NCBI RefSeq assembly: GCF_910592395.1
Contig: NC_088309.1
Location: 1,366,501-1,430,500 of the forward strand
Direction: 5' to 3'
Length of the DNA: 64,000 nucleotides
From: Lineus longissimus
Taxonomy: Eukaryota; Nemertea; Pilidiophora; Heteronemertea; Lineidae
In this document: piece after piece, positions 1 through 12,524 of the stretch
Numbering within the stretch: position 1 is the first letter of the stretch
Layout: each line of letters opens with the position of its first letter
The notes under the pieces: model-generated
What the model saw: only the letters and a program-made list of their open reading frames with translations
Told to the model about the DNA's origin: nothing
The model's database searches: none
Translations under genes and position numbers: made by a program

Positions 1-322
1 AGATGCGCTGTGAGGTGAATATAAACTAAGGACATTGGTCATTTCCGACTGATACTGAAACGAAAGTCGACCGATTTGCTGTCAACAATCGGGGAATTGC
101 TTTGTTTTGGTCCATAATCCATGTCGCTATCATTACGTTTGACCCAACATACAAATGACATAAGGGCCAATTATGAGTTTTTATCAATGACTCGTCTTCT
201 TTTCACGCCAGATTTGTAGTTTTTCCACCCCTATACTAACGTGACCTAGACAGCATCATGCCACATCGACCGCCAAATACAGAGATAACATCAAGTTGTC
301 TTGTTAATCGTCAGCCTAGTCG

Positions 323-384
323 ATAATAATAATATAATAATAAAACGATATTTGTATAAGATAAGATAAGATGAGATAAGATAA
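323..384. repeat. AT-rich microsatellites (AAT)n and (GATAA)n
   Basis: An imperfect trinucleotide run of AAT/ATA units (323-344) is followed about ten bases later by imperfect GATAA pentamers (about 355-384). They are simple sequence repeats with no sign of function. Confidence 0.8.
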
Positions 385-2293
385 TGTCATTTCTGTTATG
401 CCGATATCAGTTTCTTATTAGTTTTCTTAACGACATTAGGACATGATAACAGAAAAACTGTAACACAACGATGAGACATGTTGCCTTATCTCTCCACATT
501 CGGGTACATTTGACAGCTACAGACTAATTCATTGGTGTTGCCACCCCTCCGCATACAGACACCTTACCAGCTAAGCCTCTTGATGAACGGTTTTTAATCC
601 CTTCAGCGCCATTTCATTAAACAATTTGAAAAGAAGGACAAAGCAGAGGCATGCTTTATGTAGTCCTTCTTTAGGACTAAGGCTCGACTGACGCCGTGCT
701 GTGTAATAAAGATTTACGACATTTTGTGCTTAAAACTTTTAATTTTGTCATGCGAAAATCCAAGACAATGACAAAGACTATCGGGACTGTTTGTACTGTT
801 GGAACATGTTGTACTTGGCTAAGATCTCCCTATATTGGCTGCCATAAACCATTCTCCCAATAGTCTTTAACCTGAAGATGACCTTCAGTTGACAATCTGT
901 ACCGGCTCGACCTTGGATTAATTCTGTTTCTCGGCAAGGTTTATTGTTAATTCCTGACAACCGCAACGGTTAAAAATTGAAGAGATGAATAAAGTGACGT
1001 TCTGGGCGGGATACTTTCACTGTTGGTGTTTTGCACTAATGATTTCAACTCTACCAGTAAACATTGTAAATGTTTACAAAGGTTAACAGTAGCCAAATAG
1101 ATTCTCCCTCGCGTCTATTTGGTAGTTTTATTTGCCGGTGTCTCGCCCAGATCCATCCAGGCATATCAATCTGAGCACGAGAACAACCATACTCGACCGT
1201 CATGACCTTAGCATAAGTGATATTGCAGCTGATGTCTTGAGCAGTTATCATTAGCCACCGGGACATTTATAGCCGAAGTATGGTCTTGCCTACTTTTCAA
1301 TCAAAGCTAGTTGTAAAGAAGGCACTTCTCATTTCTGTTGCCATCTTTTATACGCTTCGTACTTGAGTAAGCCGTGAACACTGACGCGTATGAACTCAAA
1401 ATCGCCATGAAAATGACGCCTTTGTTATGTTTCTTTAAGGCTAATGGTCCCTTTTTATGTTTGCGACTCAAATGCGAAAAGTAAAGCAAATCCCATGTTA
1501 ACAATGGATCATGTCCTAACAGGACTTGAGTTACAATCCATGCGAAAGATTTCATAGGGGGTTGAATGATCTGAATGATTTTACTGGCAGGACAATGGTG
1601 AGACCGCTAGCCCGCCTCGAGGAGTTTACTTTGGTCATTGTGAGGGTACTTGAAGTCCGAGGACCAACATGTCAAAAAGGTGTATTTGAGACTGTTGATT
1701 ATCAAGTCTTGCACTACGCTTGAATATACCAGTACATGTATGTCAGGCATGTATTTTGCAGACAATTGCACATTATATATTCATGGGCATGATTGTGCTT
1801 TTGTGTAAGACTTGTAATGTTGTGGTTTTGGATTATTTACAATTATAGCTAATATTTGCGAATTTGAACGAGAAATCGGGCTTTGGCCCAAAAGTACACT
1901 AACAGCACACGTAAACCACACGTCTAACATGTCGGGAGTACTAAAATCGTTTGTGAAAATACAAACAGGTTTTATTGTTTGATAAGCATCTTAGCTCACT
2001 GAGAAAGCAAATGCTATGATCGCGTCATAGGTATTATACTATGGGAACTTTATGGGAAATACATGTGTACATACTACATTTTGTGACCTTGTTCGTTCGA
2101 TGCCTGGGATGATATTATACCGGTTATTGATATAAAGGGGACGATGTCATTATAAATGCTGTTTGAAATATCATCTGAAAATCTAGCTCCTTATTTGGAA
2201 CCCCATCAAAAGCCCCTTAGTTGGTCTTTTGGTCAGAAAATCGACTAAACGCCAAATCGTTCATCACCGACATGTATAGCTCTCAGTGAAAGT

Positions 2294-2372
2294 ATAGTGG
2301 CGCGGTAGTAAGAAGTCAACATTAGCGACTGTCACCTCTGAGGGTCGTGGGTTCGACTCCCCGTCGGTGCAC
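2294..2372 (+). repeat. tRNA-derived SINE head or tRNA relic
   Basis: A perfect RNA polymerase III B box (GGTTCGACTCC at 2350-2360) lies about 54 bases downstream of an A-box-like sequence (2296-2309), the spacing of a tRNA internal promoter. The T-arm does not pair well and no acceptor stem closes, so this is a tRNA-derived repeat rather than a working tRNA gene. The body of the element is not recognisable. Confidence 0.5.
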
Positions 2373-5300
2373 GTCTTCATATGATAGATAGGGCGACTGT
2401 GTCTGATAGTGTGGATTTCCTACGGAGTGACTGCTTTCCTTCTACACTACATCACACATCGCCTAATTCATTGTTTATAGAGCTAGTAATGTCCTGGTTG
2501 AGGCTCAGCTCAACTCAATTACGTGTCAGTCCCTTCGCTTTTCCACTCGGTACATTAGGCTTGTTCTTATATCTCCGGCTCTGAGACGGCCCCTCCAGTT
2601 TGTGTTCTACGATTATATCGACCCATTGATCAAAGGCAATTGAGGGATCACTTGCTCGTTTTGCTTGAAGTACTTAGTTTCTTCGATTTCTGATTGATTT
2701 GTTCATTTGGAGGACTTTTTTGTTGTTCTGGAAGCTGAGGAGTTTTCTTTGGGATCTCAGGCTATATCAGTCATACCTGTTGAATGATGCTGTGATTGGT
2801 GACATTCTTACAAGCAAAGGCCAGGATCAAGCCAAAACTAATGTCTCATCTTCGAATCAGAGAGGTACTTTAACCATGTATAGTTTCTGTTTGTAGCCTT
2901 GCAGTCAAAAGAATGCTAGATATTCCTGAATACTTCGATTTGTTGTCTAAAAACTAAACCGACTTGGGGATCGTGTCGGTTTACACCGCTTGAATGTCTG
3001 TCTCGATGCGGTCTTGACACACGCATACTTTTAAAATGTTTGCGTGAAATATAAAGTGCACTTCCAAGGGAAAACGTTTCTCAACGGAACACTTCCAAGA
3101 TCCCTGTCACGATTATCTAGAACCCAACCAACAGACACAATCGCCTAACAATTAACTGAAAAGCCCATTATCTTAGTTAATGAGGCTGTGCCGCCCATGC
3201 TTTCAACATTTCAAGAGGGCGATGATTAGCCTAGCGGGGGCCCACACGTTTCAAACCGCTTCAAGGGATTTTGAACCCTTGCCCCAACAAAGGCAATGCT
3301 CATCGAATTCTATGGCGTCATCTTTGGTTTTATTCTGATAATTTGATGAATGAATGTCTGAACAAAACGATGGTGTCTGACATTGTCCATTTGTCTCTGA
3401 CAAGTCTGAGGAAGGGGCTTATGGTTGCCACCATAGATCACAAAAAAGATAATTTGGGATTTTCTTGTGTTGTATATCCAGCTTTGCAATTATGGTGTTA
3501 TTGTTGGGAATCAATGGAAATGAAGGGATACTTAAACTGCTTATGCGTCCTGATCCGTATTGAATTATTAAGTTTAGTATTTAAAGTTAAACCAATAAAA
3601 CGTTACTAATAACTAACGTACACAGAAACTTACGTCAGTTTGAGTCACCATATGGCACAGTGTAGTATGGACGAAAGCACAACCTGCCTCTACGTTGTTA
3701 CAAAAGGGGAGAATACCTACTGTCCACAATTTAGGCAAGTTCTGTAAAAGGTAAGTCATCAGGTCATGCGCTGTACGAAGAAGTGTCATTGTCTGTGTGC
3801 AAATTCATATCATGAGCTGGTTGGAGGGCCGAATGCTGTTCGTCCCTCACCATGTCCATCCGGGGTTCTGAACCAAAAGATCAATGCACGTATGATGTCG
3901 TTTGGTGGACGGAAGAGATATGCCTTGAGTTTTGTTTGTGTGGTTGTTGATAGTACGATAAAGGACTGAATAGAGTTCGTGCTCCACCAGTTGCGAATTC
4001 GGGTATTCTGGCAACTTCATATATACAGATTCAACGAAAAGATATGACTATTACACCTAGTTACAGTCATTCCTTTGTTTTGAGCCAGTTTGTCCTGGTA
4101 GCGATATATGGACCTTTGGCAAGACTGTATCTGTCCATTCGGCTTCAAAGTATTCCTCTCGCTTGGTATACGCCATATTATAAGTATCCCCATAGGCCTA
4201 GCCATCAAATGTCTCGCATAAAATTAAGGCTGCAAAGACCAATTTAGTTCCTTAAGACTTTTAATGCGATTTCACTGCTGGAAGTTAATCAGTTTCATTG
4301 TACGTAATGATATCAAATTAGCAAATGATTCGTGTCAGCACCAGCAAATCACGCTATACTTGGGGGCATAATTAAATGTGCTGCCCTCTGATCCGCAACC
4401 TATCAATTCTGCATTGAACAGTAATTTTGCCTAAGGTACTTTCAATTACTCCCCACTCTTGCTTATAAACCGCTAGAAATTATATTTTGAATATAGTTTT
4501 CTGTTGTCTACTTTGAAAAGACGACTTGTGGGAACCACATCACCCTGGAAAGCTTGACGCACACTCACAGGTACCATTGTCCACATAACAACAAAATGGG
4601 GCCATGCGCGTAAAATTGTCGATCTCGTGATAATAAACCTCCTCAAAAGGATATACAAAAAGGTTCTGTACTTGTTTTTCATGTCGAATGCACTATTAAG
4701 ACATATCCTTCGCCACCACTTACTTCCCCAAAGAAATCCTGACACCTTATCGCCACTACCCCGAAGCAAGTGATCTGATCTAAACATGGCCGATTTTTTA
4801 GATTGGCTTCGGGCTGTATGCGTATCGAATATGTCAGTAGTGCGAAATAAAGAGAGAAAAAGATATGAAACTCACACGACACAGGTCGTAGAAGCAGATT
4901 TTTGCTTTACGTCCAGTTACATTATATGCTTTGGTTTCTCCTCCTGTCTTCTCATGGTTTCTCTGACGGTTTACCTGAACAGGGTGCCCCCGTACGTAGC
5001 TTAAAATCTACTTGAAAAACATGTCTTTGGTGACTAACAAATCGTATCTCCCCTCCACCCCTCTAGATACAACCGTCATAACTATGCTAAGGTCACTTAA
5101 TTTTCACGCCACTTCGCAAAGTTGTCTAAATCTCAGCACGGTTGGTCACCGGCGAGCGAGACTCCCGGCCAAGACCATGAAATCTTGCTCTTGTTTGACC
5201 TGGAATCCACTGGCCATATTCCTTTATTTCCTCAACTTTGTTGGTGTCACGAAGATTTCACTCGTGAAACCCCTATGACGCCTGTCTTCCTTTCTCGCGT

Positions 5301-5699
5301 CTTGTCAATGCGTGAATGATTTTACATGCAAGCAACAAACATGTATGCTAGCTCGCCTTCGATCAAGGTATTACTAGTTTGACGAGTTAGTTAAAACATG
5401 AAAGAGGTCCAGTTATAATGGGAAGCAGAAGCCAGAAAGACCTATCTGCCTACTATCGATACCATTTTATTGCTAGTGTTCCTAAGTTCACGCTTGCTCA
5501 CCTTAAGGCATTCAACATAGACCCGATCGAGAGAATACGAGATGATCGGGACATTGAATTGACACGGAATGCCCGGAGTTCAGGATTTAGTTCTTCTTAT
5601 GTGTGGTCTGTAAGCCAAATTTTAATTTCTGCAGCAGCAGCTGACATCATACTCACTGGTTTATCGTCAACTCTATTTATTATCTTTGTATCTTTACAG

Positions 5700-5718
5700 G
5701 ATGTGATCACATCCATCA
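5700..5718 (+). promoter_or_regulatory. 5'UTR 3' splice site and start context of the MS4A-like gene
   Basis: A pyrimidine-rich tract ending in ttacag at 5699 makes a good 3' splice site 19 bases before the ATG at 5719. The gene therefore very likely has a 5'UTR intron and one coding exon. The paralogue at 34624-36489 shows the same arrangement. Confidence 0.6.
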
Positions 5719-8067
5719 ATGGCCCATGAACTTGCACCCCCGTCATACAGAGCGGCGGTGGGGGCGGAGAAGCGCCGAGCTGACAACACGTACGAAATTC
5801 GGAGCTTCAGCGACCCATTTGGCCTTGTAAAACAGCCACCAATCTACACAAGGTCACAGTCAACACCAGAGAGGTCAAGGCTGCAGGAATATTCCGAGAG
5901 GTCAAGGCCGTCGAGGAATAGACGACTGAGGGACGTTACTATCGATGAGGATGAAGTTTTTGAAAGCCCAAACGAGGAAACACGAGGGCAGTCCCTGAAA
6001 CACGGAAGACACTCTTATCGGCCTGAACGGGCGCAGTCTTTGAGGCACGATGTTCGGCCAAGGCAGGCCGATCGTAGACAGTACGAACGGTCCAGGAAAA
6101 GCCACGAGGATCTGCGTCGTATTAACGACGACAGACAGCGCAAGAGCTTTGAAGATTTACGCCAGGTGGATGAGCACCAAAGGAAAAGCTTCGATGATCT
6201 TCGGCGAACAAAGTGGAGTAACGAGGATCTCTCGCAACCTTCGCCTCGGTCTCGTAGTCGGACCTACTCGGCTGGGTATGAGTCCCTGAAATCAGCTTCC
6301 GACGATATACGCAATGGTAGCCCAACAAAATCTTCCATGGCAGAGTCTCAATGGAAAACGCCGAATGCCGTGAATCGGTCTCTATCTTCACCTGGCGGGT
6401 CTCAGTATTCCCTAAGTCGCGCGCCAAAGGGAAATCCATTGAAGTCAACCTCAGGTGATTCTCGTCAATCGTTAGGGAGTAGCTGTAACGGAACTGGTAC
6501 GCTGAGATCCTCCTCCGATGATTCGCCATATCACTTTGGGAATACTTCTAACGAAAATGGCAGTGCGTTTAATTCTTCGTCATCGGGAGATTCTCGCTAT
6601 TCGCACGGGACTAACTCGCCTAATGATGGTAGCACGCAACCCGGTGACTACCGTCATCTACTCGGTAACGCTACAAATCACACACCATTCCATCCCTATC
6701 TTTCCGAGGAATGGCAGGCTCAGTCCGGACATCCATCTTCCCTCGAATTGGAAGCTTCCGATACACAGACCGATGGTTATTCCTCATACGCAAGCACGCT
6801 AGAAAAAGTTCTAAAACCTGACCGAAAGTCGGTAAACAATAACTTTGAGTATGATGATTCCCGTTATGGCGCTTGGGGTACTTCCGGTTCTCTTGAGAAG
6901 ACATATCAAAAGCCAAAAATACAAGACAAACCTGTTAATCCTGTGAAGCCACTAATCCCTTTAAAGCCTCAAAAGGGATTGACTGGACCAGCATCTCCCT
7001 CTGTTCTTAAAGGCGCATACAGGATAGACAATAAGCTATCCACTCCTGTCAAGGACGCTGGCCCGGAGTTCGTGTGTGATTATGACCCCATTAAAACTGC
7101 CCTTCATGTTCAACTCCCGGAAAGGCTGGACAGTGACCCTCTTAAAGTGTACACACAATTCCAAACATCACAGGCTGTCAAGTCACGTGATGGTATCATT
7201 TTCGATCCCGCTAAACTTCAAACGCAGCTTTCAGAAACGGGAAGTGAAACAGGACAGTCAGGAACGCTGAGATCTAACGCAACATGTGCGTCGCGTGCGT
7301 CTAATGCGACGACTAAATCACTGGAGCATTATCGTCAGGATTACAGGAATCTGGATTTTCTCCGGTCAGTGGGGGGCGAGAGACACTCCCTGACCAGTAG
7401 TGACGACTCCGTTAAGGTCGCCTCGGACTGTGCCCTTGCGAATGTTGAGCGCATCGCAGAAAGGAATAGAAACAACGACATCAAGCGCAGCCGAATCAAG
7501 CGGCTAGGTTGCGGTCTCGCTCAAATTGTTATCGGATTATTACTTATTGCCAACGCCGTCTTCATCTTCTTGAATAAGTCGCCGGGTTGGTTCACTTGTG
7601 CTGGATTCTGGGCAGGGCTTTTTGCCGCCATCGGGGGCAGTTTGGGGGTGCTCACACACTGCAAATCAAAGGATGTGTACGTCAGTTCCATGATTGGAAT
7701 AACCATGTTTAATATCTGTGTGATTTATTTAGGGACGTTCTGTATCGGTTTGAGTTTCGGGCTCGTGCAAATGGAAAAAGGGGGAATTCACAGGTGGTTG
7801 GATGCGCTGAATTTCGTATACATTGTCCTGAGTTTGTTTGGGATAGTCGCAAGTGTTTTACAAATGTCACCCATTGAGAAACAAGGTGAACTAAGAGAGT
7901 TGGAGTGTGCCAAGTGTTTCGTTGATTGGAAGGCCCTTGAAACGAAAGCACCATCAATTGACCGGACTCCAAGTACCTCCAGTAGTCAGGGAAGCCAGGA
8001 ACGAGATGGCTACAGAAACTATGGTTACGAGTCTTCAAACTACGGGGACGCAGTAACCACAGTGTGA
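5719..8067 (+). CDS. MS4A/CD20-like four-pass membrane protein with long disordered N-terminus
   Basis: The frame encodes 782 residues in one coding exon. Residues 1-590 are hydrophilic and rich in Ser, Arg, Asp and Asn, with four closely spaced copies of a [KN]S-x-[ED]DL-type motif (about 125-170) and many S/T-P and SxxD sites. Four hydrophobic helices follow at about 596-620, 629-652, 657-682 and 695-718. The second carries a GFWAGLFAAIGGSLGV segment typical of the CD20-like/MS4A family, whose proteins are small four-helix membrane proteins of plasma or organelle membranes. The short C-terminus (about 719-782) is Ser/Tyr-rich. Typical MS4A proteins are 200-260 residues, so the N-terminal extension is unusual. 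Family assignment is by helix layout and motif; other MARVEL-like four-pass families are possible. Function is unknown. A paralogue lies at 34624-36489 on the other strand. Confidence 0.75.
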   Translation: MAHELAPPSYRAAVGAEKRRADNTYEIRSFSDPFGLVKQPPIYTRSQSTPERSRLQEYSERSRPSRNRRLRDVTIDEDEVFESPNEETRGQSLKHGRHSYRPERAQSLRHDVRPRQADRRQYERSRKSHEDLRRINDDRQRKSFEDLRQVDEHQRKSFDDLRRTKWSNEDLSQPSPRSRSRTYSAGYESLKSASDDIRNGSPTKSSMAESQWKTPNAVNRSLSSPGGSQYSLSRAPKGNPLKSTSGDSRQSLGSSCNGTGTLRSSSDDSPYHFGNTSNENGSAFNSSSSGDSRYSHGTNSPNDGSTQPGDYRHLLGNATNHTPFHPYLSEEWQAQSGHPSSLELEASDTQTDGYSSYASTLEKVLKPDRKSVNNNFEYDDSRYGAWGTSGSLEKTYQKPKIQDKPVNPVKPLIPLKPQKGLTGPASPSVLKGAYRIDNKLSTPVKDAGPEFVCDYDPIKTALHVQLPERLDSDPLKVYTQFQTSQAVKSRDGIIFDPAKLQTQLSETGSETGQSGTLRSNATCASRASNATTKSLEHYRQDYRNLDFLRSVGGERHSLTSSDDSVKVASDCALANVERIAERNRNNDIKRSRIKRLGCGLAQIVIGLLLIANAVFIFLNKSPGWFTCAGFWAGLFAAIGGSLGVLTHCKSKDVYVSSMIGITMFNICVIYLGTFCIGLSFGLVQMEKGGIHRWLDALNFVYIVLSLFGIVASVLQMSPIEKQGELRELECAKCFVDWKALETKAPSIDRTPSTSSSQGSQERDGYRNYGYESSNYGDAVTTV

Positions 8068-8097
8068 GGCGTCTCCTCAAATTGCTTAATTTCGAAG

Positions 8098-8103
8098 AAT
8101 AAA
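8098..8103 (+). terminator. Polyadenylation signal of the MS4A-like gene
   Basis: A canonical AATAAA lies about 30 bases after the stop codon at 8065-8067, giving a very short 3'UTR. Confidence 0.6.
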
Positions 8104-8567
8104 GCAGATGATATACATGTAGAATGTAGAGGTAACATACCGTTGGCCAGTGGTGAACTGTAGACAAAGAACGTACAAGTGATAATGAATATGCAAACTA
8201 AGATAGCAGAATACCAAAAAAATCTATGCAAAGGCTTGGTTGTAATGCAAGTCTTCAGGTCAGCATATTCCTTTTTTTAAACGATGTTTTTCCAGTTCGC
8301 ACAAACTATTTATTTTTCGTTTATTTTTCGTTTGTGAATTAATCAGTTTTGGCATTGATATAGAAACTTGCAGATCTTTTTCACAATTGTTGATGTGGCG
8401 ATGTTTCTTATATTTATTTTTCAAGTTTAAATGTATAAAATCGTTTCTTAAGTTTTCTAACGTAAAAAAGATATTTTCATCTTGATAACATGAGGGCATT
8501 TTAATGTACATGTACGTGTAATTATGTAGAAATAGAACAACTCTAGACACATGTAGTTTAGACAACA

Positions 8568-8756
8568 GGGCCGAGTTCCTGAAATAGCGCTAGACTTAGC
8601 GTAGCGCTACCCCTAGCACCACGCTAGCCAGTGATAGCTGGCGTGGCGCTAGATAATGGTTCCAGCATCAGCGTTAGTCGTAGCGTGGCGCCAGATAGGA
8701 CATAGCGCCACGCTAAGGCTTAGCGCTGGCCTAGCGCCATTTCAGGAACTGGGCCC
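8568..8756. mobile_element. GC-rich foldback MITE with terminal inverted repeats
   Basis: The ends are near-perfect inverted repeats: the left end gggccgagttcctgaaat matches the reverse complement of the right end at 17 of 18 positions. The interior is itself made of inverted copies of AGCGCTA / CGCTAGC words, so the whole 189 bp can fold into one long hairpin. It has no coding capacity. I could not see a clean target-site duplication, so the transposase superfamily is unassigned. Confidence 0.75.
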
Positions 8757-9856
8757 AGACGTTTACAGGTTGCAAAATAATCGCAGAAGTACTGTGTTGC
8801 AAGATCACGATGTGCTTACAAGAACTAAGGAATGTTGGCAAATCCAAAGTCTAGAAGTCACAACTGTCGTTGAGTATACCTTAACAAGCCTACGCTATAC
8901 CACGGAACAGTCACCTTCGGATATCCTGTGGTCAGAGTTGGCCGACCGGTATGGGGTCATTGCGCAGACAGACATGATGGACGGTCTCATGGGGTAATCA
9001 TTAAAAAATCCTCATTAGACCAAAGAAGGGCACATATCAACACATAGGGATGTGCAGGAATCTATGTATGCTTGCATGTACACACGCTGAAGTGAAATTT
9101 TATGGTTCTCTGGACTGGAACGAGTTTAACAGACAATTTAGACGAGCTAAATGCCTTGGAAGAGAATTATTTCACAGATTATCCACTCTGTCTGAGGTAA
9201 ACCTACAAAAGTCTACAAACACATTAATTTCGGATTTGTCCTGTCAAGGCTTTTCGTCATTCCTCTTTTGAAAAGTTTTTCTGCATTTTTCGGTGCAATT
9301 CATCCGTAACGTTTCACCACAGCCACGTTCGTCATAGTTGTGGGGACAACACCTCCCAACTGGGTTACAAAAAGAGCTGATCCTACGTAATAATGCGGCC
9401 GACTGGATTTTTAAAAGATGCACTCTTCCAGCTTGAGGCATTTGGCCAGGTATTTTGCATCGGTATTTCAGGTACACAAACCACGACACGTACATGCACC
9501 CGAACACCCATACAATAGGGCTTTGGGCGCCGTCTGAAAGTGTACGTAGGACAAGTGTATCACAGGGTCTAGGAGATGTGTGGCCTGGCAGAGTCGTTTT
9601 CAAAGCTCGCTTAATATACTGGTGTAGTAAAAAATGAAATGTGCTAAAATACATATCTGAAGGAAAACAAGCACAATAAGCTGTAAATCATTGCTAAAAA
9701 ACCAATATTAAAGGCATCATTGACAAATAAAATGAATGTTTACTGTAGCCTGTTAGTTTAAGATTATAATGCTGACTAAGTTCACTGCCACTTTAACAGC
9801 AACGACAAGGTCTAACATAGACTTTTCCAGGCCTCATAGACGCTAATCATGTATAT

Positions 9857-9976
9857 TGGGTGATATGAATAAAGGCTAGCAAATGCTTTTACTTCAATTT
9901 TGTACAGAAAGGCCAAGTGTAAATGTACATGGAATTTTAGATAAAAGCATTTACTTCTCTTTATTCATATCACCCA
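9857..9976. mobile_element. Short foldback MITE (TGGGTGATATGAATAAA ends)
   Basis: The terminal inverted repeats begin TGGGTGATATGAATAAAG on both strands and continue with an imperfect AAATGCTTTTA stretch, giving about 38-base arms around a roughly 45-base loop. The 120-bp element is AT-rich and non-coding. Target-site duplication is not clear. Confidence 0.65.
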
Positions 9977-12524
9977 TTGATTTCTATCGATAATTGATCT
10001 TTGCAGTGTATATATGTCCGCTATATTCAAGCTTTGTTCTCGATTTGACTTGCATTATCATCGCTTAATTCATCATCATAGCTCAAATGAAAGCTCAATT
10101 GGACACCTGGCTCCTAGCTAATAGTCCCATTTAACATGATCCATTTCTTTGCTTCAACCATCGCCTGTTTCAGGGGATCGAGACCAGTGTAACTTGATGG
10201 CCATTCAATATTTCCGGGGAAAGGACCACGGCTGCAATACTGGTGTAAAGTGTGATGTCTCTCATTGTATCGATGTCGTTAGCGCAACCGAAGCAACAAT
10301 TAACGAGGTGCCTACTTGAAGTGCTGGGCCATTTTAACCAAACAGATGTTCCAATTGTCATTGTCTGTTCGACTCCTGTCCTGACTTGAAGCATTGATTG
10401 GCTTCATGTTAATACCGGCATCGCCAGTATTGCAGTATCACACTCTTGAAAAAAGGGGCTTCAGCGTTTAAAGAATCCTTTTAGGGATTTTTTCAGTCAA
10501 AAAAATGTGCCGCCCCTCGACTATTTTAATTTTCAATAATTGCACGCCATCGTCTAGATCATACATGCAGGCCTATACTGCAGTCATTCAGACGTCTTTT
10601 TTTATACAAATATGAAATGCCGATCAGTTTTGAAGCAGCCTATTGCTCATATGAGTGATACTATTTCGTGCTTTATTTAAAGTTCCAAGAGGCGTTGTTC
10701 ACCGGATACGCTTGATTCAATTGGACTCATGTCAGTCCCTCGACCCCATTCTATAATACGAGGGTCTATGAGTGTTAGCCCCTTTACACCCATGGTTTCA
10801 AAGTATTTCTTGAACGATACGGAATGGTGTCGAGAGATGTTTTTCATATTTGAAGTGTTTCTACATCGACATTCTCAAATATATTACATCTGAAGAGAAA
10901 ATACAGACGTTTTTGTCGCATTTTGAATTATTGATCGATCCGTTAAGAACTGCACAGTTACTTATAGCCATAATATCATAGGTCATCAGAATCGGTGGTA
11001 CTCGATTTCTCTATAAGCTTGACTGATGATTTCCTTATCATTTCTTGATTTGGTGTATATCATCAAATACGGCAATGAAAAGGACGAGATATGAGTATTT
11101 ACCCTGGCCGTATATATGGAAAGTTATGGATGATAGCGTCTGCGAAGGGGAGGGGGGATAAAGTTTCTCAACATTTGTAATATCCAACAGACTCGTGTGC
11201 ACTTGTATCTCTGCAGGGATTGATAATTTACTTTGAAATGTGCTATTTCGTGTTATCTTCCTGGAATCGTTTACGCAATTTCTACATACTTCTTGATACT
11301 ATCACCCTGTAGCTTTTTGTTACCTACAAGTTGTAATATTTTCATTTGCGAAAATTTCATATTTTTAAACTTATCGAAGCATTGTGATATCAGTTTTGTA
11401 CAGCCAATAGAAAAAATATCAATGAACATAAATAGAGAATAGATGTACATGTAGAAGATTTGTAAATAAGCAAAATAAAGTCTTTATCATTACGATTTTC
11501 TAAAACAGTGCATGTTGTCTTCTTCTTTTCTTGCATTTTTTCTTACTTGGGGCAAACTATCAAAAGCACCACAGTATTCCACAATATCATTCAACTTTCA
11601 GTTGGGTTTTGTGTCAGTGCTCTGTGCATCCCGCACTGAGATCTTCAATGGGAGGATTGGTTGGCTTCAACACTCAAGTAGAAACTGGTACGTGGCGCCT
11701 GATTGACAGAACAGGTCAATTGAATATACATGAACCTGATTCCAAAATGATCATACATGTACATATGTTATCGGGATCGACATGTCAAATTTCGGCTTGA
11801 AAATGAGACCCCATCTGCCACCACAGGTTGACAAAAGTACTACGCGGCATGTGTCGTGAACTATGTATTCGTTCTGATTACATAATGGAGCAACAACTGG
11901 CTCGTGTGATCCTTTCACCAACAATTTTCATACACCTGCACTTCAATGAATTTTGCGAGTCAATTGAGATCCAGGAGTGCATGGAGGTTTGATGTTTGGA
12001 TTTGGAAAAAAATGCGTTTTTAATGGTTTCATTAATTTGTCATAAAGATGTGGACAATTAGAACATAACGGTTCATTATCATGGGTATATCGATATCGAG
12101 TAAGTAACTGATACATGTACATATAACTCAATTCCGATTCTTGGGTTATGGGAATCTTGAGAGGCACGACCCTTCCGTCATCCTCAATAGATCATCTTCG
12201 CATCATGTCTGCGCCAGTCGGAGTTCCTCCAGTTAGCACGAGGCTACTCGCCTATCGGGAAGGGGACTGAAGTAGACTTGACTCAACCAATACGAAGTAC
12301 CATCCTTTACATAATCGTCATCTATTCTGAAGAGGCATATTGACGAAGTAACGCATTTCAGATGTTTTACAAGTTATTCCAGGCAAAGTCCTGGTTTCAT
12401 CCAGGTTGATACAATTAGTCAAAATTCAATGACTTCATCCATCCTTGCGTGGAAGAATGCTTTGTTGTAAACTAAAATAAATATGATTTTCATTTCCATT
12501 TTAGACTTTTACCGATGGGGAACA

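Larger units (their letters stand above)
1..5699. other. Non-coding region upstream of the first MS4A-like gene
   Basis: No reading frame here looks like a conserved protein; the longest open frames are about 110 codons or fewer, without domain motifs or plausible splice partners. The stretch holds AT microsatellites near 323-384, a tRNA-like SINE fragment near 2294-2372, and presumably the promoter and 5'UTR exon(s) of the gene starting at 5719, since a 3' splice site lies at 5698-5699. I could not place the upstream donor or transcription start. Confidence 0.6.
8104..12504. other. Intergenic region with foldback elements
   Basis: There is no convincing gene. The stretch contains a GC-rich foldback element at 8568-8756 and a second foldback at 9857-9976. 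An AATAAA near 11473 could end an unrecognised plus-strand transcript. The 5'UTR exon and promoter of the fucosyltransferase probably lie near the right end, because a 3' splice site occurs at 12503-12504. A minus-strand frame at 9244-9654 ends in a Cys-rich segment and is discussed as a finding. Confidence 0.5.

Noticed and set aside
2294-2372. A functional tRNA gene.
   Set aside because: The B box is perfect, but the T-stem and acceptor stem do not pair, so no cloverleaf forms.
3271-3609. A 112-codon plus-strand frame.
   Set aside because: No hydrophobic or domain pattern, no flanking splice sites or polyadenylation signal; consistent with chance in a 64-kb window.
8656-8997. A 113-codon frame overlapping the foldback element.
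   Set aside because: Its first third is the inverted-repeat element itself; nothing supports translation.
12483-12524. Upstream in-frame ATG giving a 329-residue fucosyltransferase.
   Set aside because: A good 3' splice site at 12503-12504 lies between it and the ATG at 12525, so it is probably intronic.
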